Assembly: GCA_021904315.1 (NCBI GenBank)
Contig: CM038911.1
Location: 17,953,390-18,017,389 of the forward strand
Length of the DNA: 64,000 nt
Reading direction: 5' to 3'
Source: Sphagnum magellanicum
Lineage: Eukaryota; Streptophyta; Sphagnopsida; Sphagnales; Sphagnaceae
Both the position numbers and the translations under genes were made by a program. Shown here one piece after another: positions 1 to 12,446 of this stretch; the first letter of the stretch is position 1, and each line of letters opens with the position of its first letter. The notes under the pieces are model-generated. The model was not told the DNA's origin, made no database searches, and saw nothing but the letters and a program-made list of their open reading frames with translations.

Positions 1-1360
<1,360 letters not shown>

Positions 1361-1571
1361 TCACAGACTGAACCAAAAACAACGGGAAAAAGAAGAAGAG
1401 ATAGCTAACTTCACAAAGAACACTCACAAAACACTAATATCCAGATCGTTCACAACCAGAGCGTGCCGTGGAGAGAAGCGCAGAGAAACACAAGAGCAAC
1501 GACTGCTCGAGGACGAGAGGAAGCGAAAGAAAGGGAGGAAATATGAGAGCGAAGGCATGAAGAAGGGCAAA

Positions 1572-1577
1572 TTTATA
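1572..1577 (-). promoter_or_regulatory. TATA box of the polyubiquitin gene
   Basis: The minus strand reads GTATAAATTTG here, a good TATA match 260 bp upstream of the first ubiquitin ATG. Transcription would be expected to begin around 1540-1550, giving a CT-rich 5' leader of about 230 nt that may hold a short intron. Position and match are seen; function is inferred. Confidence 0.6.
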
Positions 1578-1683
1578 CGTACAAAAGGCGTGAATTCCGA
1601 GGGGCAATGATGATTTAGAGAACGTGAGGGAGAACTTGGCGAACGTCGATAGGAAAGGGACGGCGATGTTACCGAGGAGGTCA

Positions 1684-1771
1684 TTCTGGAAGCTTCTTCC
1701 GCCATGTACGAACGTTCCGGGTACGTTAACAGACTAGACTTGGGAATCAGCGAACCAATCAGGGAACGTTC
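1684..1771 (-). promoter_or_regulatory. heat-shock element cluster and CCAAT box upstream of polyubiquitin
   Basis: At 1684-1696 the sequence TTCTGGAAGCTTC is a perfect three-unit heat-shock element (alternating TTC and GAA at 5-bp spacing). GAACGTTC follows at 1710-1717 and again at 1764-1771, the latter running into a (TTCG)n tract to about 1788. A CCAAT pentamer lies at 1755-1759. All sit 110-200 bp upstream of the TATA box. Plant polyubiquitin genes are commonly heat-inducible, so HSF control is a natural reading. Confidence 0.6.
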
Positions 1772-2030
1772 GTTCGTTCGTTCGTTCGCAAGAGCATCTC
1801 CAGCGGTGCTCAGTATGTGATCCTGCACAGAAAAAATTGGATGAAGAAAAGACAAAACATGCCAGTTTGGTCCAGGAAAGGAAAATTGTTTTGGCTCTGT
1901 ACAGTTTGCGGTGGCTGTGATGTGCACCTCCAGAAAAGAGTGTAATAAATGTGACTAGTGGGTAACCCCTGGCTATGCCACTCTAGCCACCCCAAACGCT
2001 TTGTTAAGCTTTATTGTTTGCACGATCATG

Positions 2031-2672
2031 TTATAACACCTCTGTGTAAACAACATTTCGAGTATACACACCGGCAGGTGCATCTTCATGAGCATTCTCC
2101 CACCCATCTGTAACCAGCATTTTCACGCCCTCGGGGCACCCAATGCGCGACATGGCCACATACAACTGGCCATGTGTAAATACAGGTTTGGGCAGGAAAA
2201 TGTCGACCATTTTCAATGTCTGCCCTTGCGCCTTATTGATGGTCATGGCAAATGCAGGGCGCACAGGAAACTGGCGTCGGCGCAGAGTGAAAGGCATTCG
2301 TTCTGTGTCTGAAGGTGTGATGCTTAGTCGTGGAATGAACACTTGTTGGCCCTTTACAGGACCTGTTGCCACCTCTGCTTCAATGACATGCTGCATGAGT
2401 TGAATGACAATGAGCCTAGTACCATTAGCCAGGCCGTTGGTCATGTTGCGTAATAATATGATGGGACAACCCTCTTGCAAGTGCAGTTCATGGGGTGGTA
2501 CGCCCGGAAAATTGAGTGTGTTCAAGAACTCAGTGGGGTAAATGCCATGTTGATCCCCATGCATCACAGAATCCGTGCTGTAATACACGCGGTGCTGTGC
2601 GGGCGAGCCATCATGCTTTGTGAATGCATATGTGTCATTGATGAGTTTATTGAGTGCATCCACATTATGTCC
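2031..2672 (-). pseudogene. Helitron PIF1-like helicase, C-terminal fragment
   Basis: This open stretch of about 213 codons begins just after an in-frame stop and encodes the C-terminal third of a Helitron helicase. Recognisable blocks in order are VDALNKLIND (usually preceded by a short NADV-like stretch in the family), PTEFLNTLNFPGVPPHELHL, GCPIILLRNM, NGTRLIVIQL, FAMTINKAQGQTL (helicase motif V region) and HGQLYVAMSRI (motif VI). The arginine expected in motif VI is present. Walker A and B lie upstream and are absent here. It ends NVVYTEVL just before the Helitron 3' terminus, the normal gene position. No ATG is present, so it is not an expressed gene as it stands. Confidence 0.85.
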
Positions 2673-2742
2673 CTACTTCTAACTGGCTCGTCACCGTTGC
2701 CTGTGCAAAAGCAGCAACATTTATGTCAATGAATGAGGAACA

Positions 2743-3835
2743 TTACATCAAGTGAGCGATGGCAACAAACAAATAGCACAGCAGTACACGTTGCTGAAGA
2801 ACCTCACCTGGCAGCAGCCCAGCCACTTCGGGGGCGGTAGGAGCATAGTAGCGGCGCTTGTCAACGTTGCCGTCGACCCTGATGACAACTTCCCATTGTG
2901 GCAAGTCGTGTGCAGGCATGTCCATGACTTGTTTGAAACGCTGCACAAATGTGTTGTGATCATGCAACATCTGTTGTAGCCCCGCCAAGGTTGGCTGATG
3001 CAAAGCAGCGCCCGTAGCACCCAAAGCTGCAAGGCGTGCTGTGACTTGTGCATCCATGGAATCAATGATGTACAACTGGGCAAATTGTGGCACATCATGC
3101 TCGGCGGGCTGCAAAGGCCCCAGCAAGTGATGCACAGCCCCTTTGATGGCAATCATGCTGATCCCTTCTTCCAGGGAACGAATGTGCAGGCCCGTTGAGG
3201 CCATCTGCAATGCAGAATTGTATGCACGAATGTTCTGCCTAAGATCCTTAATGGCAGGTGGCAAAGGTTGTTGCTCACTGGGCAAAATGGTGAGCAAATC
3301 TCTGAGTGGCTAAGGTGTAGGGGCGGGGAAAGCACTGATCAACCCAGACATCTTGCCACCGTCACAACACAAAGTGGTGCGCTTTTTCTCGTGCTCAAAG
3401 CGGAGTGCATTGCAATGTGTGCACCTATGTGACATGGCACCCAATGAGTGTACCACCAACCCCTCCACCTCATCCGCAGTGTGGAGGGCTTGCTTCCCAG
3501 CTCGCCGGGCGCGAGCCCCTCGCCTGGCTGCTTGTCGTTGGTCAGCAGGCTGGGCTGCCTTGGCAGCACGCCTGGCAGAGGCATCCCGTTCCCTGACTGC
3601 CTACTAGTGTTCAGCAGGCTCGACTGCCCTGGCAGCACGCCGAGCAGAGGCATCCCGTTCCCTGACTGCCTGCTGCTGTTCAGCAGACTGGGCTGCCCTG
3701 GCAGCACGCCCGGCAGAGGCATGCCGTTCCCTGACTGCCTGCTGGTGTTCAACAGACTGGGCTGCCCTGGCAGCACTTCTGGCAGAGGCATTCCATTCCC
3801 TGATTACCTGCTGTTGTTCAGCCCTCTGCATTTAT
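2743..3835 (-). pseudogene. Helitron RepHel N-terminal region, broken
   Basis: Three linked minus-strand segments match the start of Helitron proteins. The region 3520-3835 encodes about four copies of a 23-residue (69-bp) Ala/Arg/Gln-rich repeat. Next, at roughly 3340-3440, comes a zinc-finger-like segment with CTHCNALRFEHEK and LCCDGGK. Then 3297-2743 encodes NIRAYNSALQMASTG, a LLGPLQP segment and PQFAQLYIID, which are typical of the Helitron region ahead of the Rep domain. There is at least one in-frame stop (near 3312) and a frame change among the repeats, and the protein stops before the Rep HUH motif. The repeat-rich N-terminus is unusual. Confidence 0.75.
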
Positions 3836-3900
3836 ACACAAAGTTCGGGAACCGTGACACACCTAAGCCACACCCACACCCGACAACCCCCTCCTTATAA

Positions 3901-5237
3901 CAGATTTGATTTTCTAATTCTTGAGCAAGTCTTACATATTGAAGGTTGGGTTCTTTTTCTTTTTTTTCTTTTTTTTTTCTTGGGTTGAAATCAATTCTCT
4001 ACATTGTTATTTTCTCTAATTTTGTGGGATTTTTTTAAAACTTGGGTTGAAATCAATTCTCTACATTGCTCTTTTATCTGATTTAGTGGGATTTTATTTT
4101 ATTTATGTAAAAAACAACCCCAGTGGTGGTGAAATCCCCTCAGAAAAAGAAAGAAAAAGAAGAAACTCAATTTGATCCATGAAGCAGCCTCCATGACCCA
4201 AAATAACAAATGGGTCATGGAATCAACAACATTATATTTCAACTTTCCTCTTCACTAAATACGGCCAAGAAGACTGATTTTTATTCAGGAAACATAAGGT
4301 TCAAACCCAAGGGGCTTACCTTATTTGTTAATTTCAACGGCTCACTTGTATAGTATTCTGGAACTTGCGATCAATATATAACTCATCATTCAGCCATTGG
4401 CAGATTTGATATATCATTTTCCAGTGTGGAGCAACAAATCAGCACAGACTCTCTGGCCAATTCCTTATCTGGAAATCTGTTCATGGAATTCGCAAAAGCA
4501 TAGATTCAACAAGTCCAGCTTGCAATGAGGACCACACACCAGACTCTTTGGAACAATTGGTATCACGGCAATGGTATCACAGCACATGCAAAAAATGTTC
4601 AGAACCCAAAATTATGTCAGGCCCATTTCAAAAGAAACAATTAAATAAAGCCTTTACCCTGCAAAATCATACCACTCCAGATGATCCTGGAAAGCATTGT
4701 CGAATCGATCCACAAAAGCTATATCCTTGTAACTTTCCTATAACTTTCTCTTTGCTCAAGTTTCCATGCACTTTGTTGATTCCAAGAGACAGCCACTCTT
4801 CCACCCACCCATTAATCTCCTCCTATTATTTGTGCATCACATTCATTTCCATCTGCAACAATTCCCATTCACCATTGTTTCATAAATTCTCTCATAAATT
4901 CTCAGCAATTTCCCATGTATTTTTCTTCTGTGCCGAGAGAGAGAGAACTCCCATTCAATAACTCCTGTCATAACTTCTCAGCATGGAGAATGCACTGGCC
5001 CCAGTGAAAACTTGTCCTTCAGGATACATGCATTACAGATTCCGCCTCTTGGTTTTCACGCACGACGCGGCAAGAGGCACAAACGATTTTTTGTGGGGGA
5101 TTTTTAGTTTGCAGAATCCGACTGTCCGGGCCGGTTTCCGGTCTCGGAATCCGACTGTCCAGGCTGGTTCCACCAGTCAATTAAAACGCGGAACCGTCGT
5201 CGGACGCACAAACAGACACCACTGTTGTAATTATATA
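3901..5237. other. intergenic stretch without a supported gene
   Basis: No convincing gene was seen. At 3976-4095 an imperfect direct duplication of about 65 bp recurs, each copy containing TTGAAATCAATTCTCTACAT and a GTGGGATTTT end. The motif GAATCCGACTGTCC occurs twice (about 5115 and 5148). A short GA tract lies near 4936. The longest open frame (4548-4961) has a composition expected by chance. Confidence 0.5.
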
Positions 5238-6054
5238 CTAGTGTGTGCCCCGTGCATAATGCACAGGTGAAATAAAAATCCCACCCTCTCCCAAAACCAC
5301 AACTTACCCACCTATCTACCGACCCACCTACATATCAAATTTCCTACCTACCTATGTGCTTCTTTTTCTACCTCCCAGGCTCTTGTACCTACTTTCTCGT
5401 TTCCTGCTTTCTCACTACCCACCTTACATACCTTCTCACTATTTCTCTCAAAAACCACCCCTTACCTACCTACCTACCTACGTGCCTGCCTGCCTCCCTC
5501 TCTGGTTCTTTTTCCTACCTCCCTAGCTTGACTTCGTGAGAAGGCGAAAAGTAGGTAGTGAGTTCTCTCTAAACCTACCTTTCACCTTCTCACCATTTTC
5601 CTACCATGTCACTATTAGGGTTTAGGTCCTGTCCAGTTTTCCTACCTCCCAAGTGGCTTCACTTATCTCTTTCCAATGGTAGGTATCGACGTAGGTAGGT
5701 AAATTTGAATGTGGACTGCAGTGAGGAGGAAAACAACGTGAAAAGTTAGAACAAAATTTGCATTTACTGCTGAGTTACCATGTGCAAGTGTCTCTAAATA
5801 TAGCTACTGTCCGTAGCCACTGTCCGTCCGGATATAGCTACTGCCCGTGGCCATTGTCCGTCCGGCTTCATTGAAAGTGGACAGTCTGCTCTCTCCCCTG
5901 ACTATGAACGGACACTGTAGCCAATCACTACTCGCCACGCGGACCACGTGCTGTCCGTCCGGCTTCACGGGCGGCTTCATTGGTAGTTTCCGTAGCCACT
6001 GTCCGTCCGGGACCATTGTCGGCGGCCATCCTTGCTTTAATATATGTAATAAGA
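5238..6054 (-). mobile_element. candidate non-autonomous Helitron
   Basis: The minus-strand 3' end shows a stem (GTGCA, TTA loop, TGCAC) followed after a few bases by CTAG at 5241-5238 with T as the next base. On the right, the minus strand begins TCTTATTACATATATTAAAG at 6054 after an A, a typical Helitron 5' end. The 817-bp interior has no coding capacity. It holds a CCTAC/TAGG-rich tract (5290-5700) and five copies of TGTCCGTCCGG (about 5819-6010). The 3' end is good; the 5' end is inferred from its resemblance to the candidate start at 12447. Confidence 0.55.
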
Positions 6055-9000
6055 TATGACTACTGTTCCAGTGTTTTCAACTGGCCCATAATAATGATTG
6101 GTCCAGGTGGTTTGCTCTTACTACCTAGTCCCCCACCTATCATACTGAAAACAGCTGGAGATGCTCTAAGTAGGTACCGGTAAGATAACCGATAAACATA
6201 ATAATTCTTCTGCATTTTATTTTTTCGATTTTCTTTCATAAAAATAAGGGTTTTTTCTTTTTCTTTTTCGGTTTTGTGAGGTAGGTGGATTGGTGAACTC
6301 CCACAAGAAGTCATAGCCAAATTTGGCTACAAGGTTGGAGAGGACATTAGAAAAAAATTAGGATTCCCACAACTGAGGTCTAAAAATGAAATAATTTCCA
6401 TAAAATCCTATTCATTTAGGGCTTTCCAACAATACCAAGAATGCACCTCATATTCCTTCAAAATTTTAATTTTAACTTTATTGAAATTTTAATAACATTA
6501 TTCAATATCCAATCATTCCTCTACCATAGTAACTCTAAGCATTACAAAACCTTCATGATGCACACCTTTACTCATCAAAGGCCTCCCAATGATACCAAGT
6601 GTGTGGCTTTTGGTGTTGAACGAATTTTCAAAAGCAAAATGGTACACTTTCTTCAACCTAAGTCTGAAATCCAAATTTCCCTAAATGTGGGCCCTTATTT
6701 TTTAATGTTTCACTCTTGGGCTTTACCCTACACTTATAGCTAAAATTTCTTAGCTTTTCATTGTATGTTTTTAATAAATGGGTATCCATTGGCAAAAAAA
6801 AATCAAAGGTGTTCATGAATTTTTGATGTTTTTACTTTTTTTTTTTTTCCTTTAAGGGGATGTCTTGCAAAACCCTAAATACTAAGGTGATGGCCATATG
6901 TATATACATAAAACAATGATCTTGAATGTTGCAAGAGAGCACATTCCAATCTTTTCATGTTTGTTTTACCCAAAGTTTTTAACAAAACACATACATACCC
7001 ATCTATCATACCAAGTCTACAAATGGTTATTTGGAATGAAACTCTTTTCCTTTTGGGGTGCATCTTTGTGTACATTGTGTCCTTGTAATGATTCTAAGTT
7101 GTGGATGTATACCTTATGTTACAATTTATCATTTAAAAGAAGTTTGAAAGAAGACTACACAAGATTTAAATTTCATGACAACAAAAGAATCCAAGCCATC
7201 ACTTCAATTTTAAATTTCACTTGACAATCCATATCTGATTGGAATGTAATTTGGATAAAGATGTGGTCCGAGCAATTGAACCAACAATCCAAAGTTACCA
7301 TTTCCCCCTTATACATGGTCCAAACAACATAACATATGTTACTTGAAATATTAGCTTAATAACACATTTATTGGCTATGCAACTCATAAAACATCGATAA
7401 CTTTCATCTATTAAGGAAGGTAGTTTTTTTTGGGTGTTTTTTTTTCTTTTGGTAAAATCATGGTTAGGTCACTCAAAGTTGTCATTGTGAGAATTCACAT
7501 CTTCCATTTGCTAAAACTCCTGTAATAATGATACTAAATTTTGCATGCAAAATTTTGGAGTTTTCAATGTGAAAGGGACTTTCAATAATAAAAATGAAAT
7601 AATTATTAGATTAAAAATTTCAATTTTTTATATTGGAAATTTTTCAATTCGTTTTGTTGTGAAACTTCTTGTTTGATGTTGGCCTATTTTTAGTTTATAT
7701 TTTTACATTAATATGTCATTTTTTTGAATTCACATGTAAGTTTTCATGTATGACTAGCATACATAATGTTATTATTTCAAACGTACATTATAGCTTTTTT
7801 TTTCTCTTAGAATTCATCTAATCTTCAATATGATTCTTATTAAACTGTATTGTACGATGGATAATTCAAAATTTACCTATGCCAATGTTAAATATGCAAT
7901 TTAATGTTAATTTCATATGTCGTTCATAAAAATGAGTATTGTGAGTTGAGACTTCCCAAACAACAATGCTTCTCACAACATTTTTGGCATTGTTGGAAAG
8001 TGTTTGATGAGGAGGGGTGCACTAAATTTGTTTTGTAATATGTAAGCCTACAATGCAAGAATTATTGAATTTCGAATACATTTTTTGAAAATTCAAAAAA
8101 TTCAAAATTTTAACTTAAAAGGAAATTGAGGCATGCTTTTGGTAATGTTGGAAAGCGCAAAAATGATTTCATGATTTTTCAGAACTAAAGTGTGAGATAT
8201 TGAATTTTCAATAATTTTTATCATTGTAAATTTAGATTTTGTAAATTAAAAAACGCAAGTTGGATTTCAAACTTAGGTTGAAAAAGGTGTATCATTTGCA
8301 ATTTCAAAATCTATTCAATAATATAATTTTTTTCAATGATAAAAAAACACAAGATTGAAATATGTAAACAAAAGATTCATTGTCAAATCATGATTTGCAA
8401 TCGAAGTTAATTAGATATATTAATTGAACACAAAAATGAAGTGCAAAAAACCCAAAGTTTATTCAAGTTCAACAAGAAGAATATTTATCTCATATGTTGT
8501 TGTCAACATACATTGTTAAGCTCCTATTGAAATTTGTCATGTCATGCTTCCATAAAACTTTAAACCATTTTGCATTTGACGTTTTGACAAAATGATTCAA
8601 CATTGTTGGTTTATAATTAGAAATGAAAAAATTTCCAAAATGAGTTTCAATGGACAACCAAACATGTGATTTGTACTTAAAGCTAAACATTCTGAACCCA
8701 TTGAACATAATTTTCTTGCCAAATGGTTTAAAAAATGAGTTCTTCGCCTTGTAGCCCTTTCTTAATTTCAAGACTTTGAAATTTTTGTATGATTTGGTTT
8801 TTCATCATGTTCATCTAGGGTCAAAACATGTAATTAAGAGCCAAAAAGGGCATCGGATGTTAGACATAATTAGTCAAAATCAAATATTTTTTTATATTAC
8901 CATTAAAACCATAATAATCATGGCAAGTTAGTCTTTTTTCCCTCATATGAATGTTAAGGAACTTAGAGTAAAAATTCATTTGATCCAATTTTAAGTTTTG

Positions 9001-12000
9001 GTTTTAATTTAGGATGTTTGAAAATGTACACCTATTGCATCAAATGGAGTCAATTTTACAAAGGACTATCAAAAGGACTCATATGATCAAATAATTTTCA
9101 TTGAAAAAAATATAGATGATAAGAACATATTAACGACACTCAAAAAACACTCATACTTTTAAAAATGTGGAATTCTAAAACTTTAAAAATTCAAAGAATG
9201 TTTCTAAATTGTTTTAAAATTTCAAAGTTTCAAGAGTTTTTTACCACATATAAATGGATTATAATGTACATGATGTATGAAAAAAATTTATAATTCAAAG
9301 TATAATAAGACTGAAAATGTGAAATTTTAATTTTTGGTGATGATTTAAAATTTTGATCATTTTTCAAGATGAAACATTGAATCTATAAAGAATCTGCACA
9401 CTTTAAAAAAATTCATATTTATTCAATAATGACTAACAAAAATAAATGTGATGCATTGGGGAACATTTAAATATTTTTAAGAACAAGTTACAAAAAATTT
9501 CATTAAAAATTTCATTTGCATGTAAAAATGTTTTTGGAAAAAAAGATGTACAATTCTTTTCCAAAGTAATCCCTTTGGCTCCTAGTTACAAGTTTTGACC
9601 TTCTAATGAACATGTACTTGTTTTTGTTGTACAAAAAACTTGAAATCAATTGTATGACTTTATGCATTCCTTTTTATTCCTTTAAGAAAATGTTATTTAG
9701 ACACGATATATATTTAATTTAAACTTGGACTCAAAATGACATTTACATAATATTCAAATTATTTAAATTAATTTAACAAGACTTCATTTTATTTTTTGGC
9801 ATATAACAATCCACTACAACTATAATCATGTAAGATAAACAAAAACCCAAAGTTGTCTTTTGTAATTTTAACAAAATAGGTCATTCTTTTTTGCTACCCC
9901 AATTGTGAATACACCCATTTGATTATTTGTCAAATTAGACATCTTATGTTAGTTAATAAGCCAAACAATCTAATCACTACCTAGACTAAATAAGTAAGTT
10001 TAAGTAGGTAAGTAACCAAGGCCTCCTTACCTACTTAGGCTTATTTAATAACTTACTTAATTATTACATAGACCAGGTAAATAACCTAAATGTATTTACC
10101 AATTTACGTAGTTACTACTTAAATTGGGTAGGTAAACCTAAATAGGTAGGTAGCATAAACTTATTTGCCTACCAACTAGGGCTACTTATGTACTTATTAC
10201 CTAAGTTGAATAGGTAGCTTTGGTCTACTTACCTATAACTTATATTTTACTTCCTATTTCTTATGTACATACCTTTTATTTCTTTAATTTACCTATCATC
10301 TTCAACCTGCTTACCAACCTACCTCCATTCTATTTATTAATTATCTAGCATTCTTATTCAATTACATAAATAATGATATAAAAAAAAAAAAAACTTGACA
10401 AAAATTGTCACCTTTTGAAGGTGTAATCCTTTTGTAAAGATTTGGTTTATCATTGCAAAGCTAAAGGTTTCAATTCCTTATACTTATAATTTGTGTGCAT
10501 GCCTAAAAGAATAAGGTAGGTAGGTTAAATTAAATTAAACTTATTACCTACTTGCCTGCCTTTTTACAACCTACTTAAACCTATTTACTCTCTACCTATT
10601 TAAATATATATGTATGTATGTTTAATAATAATCCAAAAAAGAAACAATTTAAGTTTAGGTAGAAATTTGAGCATTCAAATGATCCATTATTTGTTATTCA
10701 AAATCACCAATAAGATAATCTCTTATTCTATTAATAAAAAAGACCACCTTAATAACAATGGTGGGTGCAAATAGACTTGTCCAAATTGATAGGGTGGTCT
10801 ATTTTATTTCTATAATTTTTGGTTTTTTAATTTAAAAATGTAATCAAAAACATGTTTTTGTAAGAAATGTTGGTACCAAAATTCAAATTCAAATCCAAGA
10901 ATTCCCATCTTGATGACAATTGATGATGGAAGTGTGGATGGTCAGAGTTGAACCCATTGCCTTGTAAACCCATTAGTACCACTTGTACTCAAAGTGTTTT
11001 CTATTTTCAAATTTCATGACATTTCCATGGTGACCTTTAACCCTCAACCTTAGGTTCCAAAACTTAATTCCTAAGCATGGAGGTTTAACTTGAACTTAAT
11101 TCAAGGCACCTACACGCATCCATCGACCAAGTTTTAGGGTGTCAAACACGTAGGGTGGCTCATTGTGAACATGACAAAAACAATTTACTAGTCATCACCC
11201 TTGTTTCATTGCCATACATGAATGAATGGAGCAATCTCGATGATCAAATCCAAGAAATGTCTCCAACAACACCAAACTTTACAACCTAAACCTCACTCAA
11301 ATTTAATCATTATGTTTCGACAATTCAAAAGTCATGTAGGATTTACATAATGTTCAAAATTGTTGGATAACATTTTTTCATTAACCACACCAATTGCAAC
11401 CCCAAAATTCATTGTGATAATTAGCATGTATGTGGGACAACTCATAACCTTTGAGTTGTGAAATATGCACATGCTTTTCAAGAGATTAACCTAACAATGT
11501 GTGTTTATTCTTTAGGTTGTAAATCAATGACATGAAACTTTAAAAGACCCCTTTACCTCCTGAAAATAATTAATTGCCCAACCAACATAATGACAAGAAA
11601 CTAGTGCATAACCCAATAACATGAGTGGGGAAGATTTACACAACAAACAAGAAATTGATAAATATTACTTTGCAAAGCAAAAGTATTTGGCTTGTTATAA
11701 GAAACTATGTCCCCTAACAAATTTTTGCCCCTACCAATTAGCCCATGCCAAAAATGGTGATTATTTTTTTCTTTTTGAATGGGAGGGTGGAGAGGGATTT
11801 TTTATTTTATTTTCCCTTGTTCCCAATGTGTTTCTTAACAAGTTCCCAAAATGTTCCCAAATGCATTCCCTTGAAGTTTGTCAAGTTCCCAAGTTGTTCC
11901 CTAAGGTGTTCCCAAAAGCACTTCAATTTTATCCCATATGATTTGCCCAAAGTTCAACTCTCATGTCTATAAACTGAAAAGGTTTCAGCTATAAGGGAAT

Positions 12001-12446
12001 ACATTTGTTTCTAGTTCGCAACTTGGGGTCCAAAGAGGTGCTTCCATTGGGGAGGGCTCAATGTTCCAAAATTTTTGTTGATGGGCCAATGAATATGGCT
12101 CTTTTAAAAAATTAAAAAAAAAGAAAAAAAAGTTATGAGTGCACCCATGAATTAATAAATATGAATCACACTGTCACCCATTAATAGGTGGCTCATATTA
12201 ATTAACTTTCATATAATTATTTGGCTTGTTATAACAAACTAATGTAAAAAAAAGGAAAAACTAATGAAATGACACTCCACCACCTTTGAGTTACAAGAAT
12301 TAAATTTATTGTTGGTAAATAATAACAAGGTCAGCTGGGTTTTTTTTTCATTGTTTGTTTGGAATTGGATGGTTTCTTCTTTTGTGGTGATTTTTTGTTT
12401 CAGAAAAAAATGGAGATATTATGAGAGAATATTCCATATATATACA
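6055..12446. other. AT-rich gene desert
   Basis: About 6.4 kb in which no gene could be supported; open frames are short and fit AT-rich chance. A palindromic repeat core lies at 6314-6329. The stretch 9960-10600 is packed with TAGGTA/TACCTA motifs and reads like a decayed simple repeat. A 76-bp element with terminal inverted repeats lies at 10733-10808. GTTCCCAA recurs several times at 11815-11915. A minus-strand frame of 93 codons at 8490-8771 has no recognisable feature. Confidence 0.6.
10733..10808. mobile_element. short MITE-like element with 16-bp terminal inverted repeats
   Basis: The left end AATAAAAAAGACCACC (10733-10748) and the reverse complement of the right end, AATAAAATAGACCACC (10793-10808), match at 15 of 16 positions. 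Both ends are flanked by TTCTAT (partly overlapping the right repeat), possibly a target-site duplication. At 76 bp this would be a very small, perhaps internally deleted, DNA transposon derivative. Confidence 0.4.

Larger units (their letters stand above)
1955..3900 (-). mobile_element. decayed Helitron (rolling-circle DNA transposon), minus strand
   Basis: The 3' end is seen directly. On the minus strand a perfect 6-bp hairpin (TGGCTA, 8-nt loop, TAGCCA) is followed 13 nt later by CTAG at 1958-1955, and the next base is T, as expected for insertion between A and T. Coding remnants of a Helitron RepHel protein occupy 2031-3835 in the same orientation: N-terminal zinc-finger and low-complexity region, then a pre-Rep domain, then the end of the helicase. 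The Rep nuclease core and the first helicase motifs are missing, so the copy cannot be autonomous. The 5' terminus was not found; 3900 is approximate. Confidence 0.8.

Noticed and set aside
8490-8771. Minus-strand frame of 93 codons
   Set aside because: Lys/Phe/Asn-rich composition typical of AT-rich chance; no domain, promoter or splice support.
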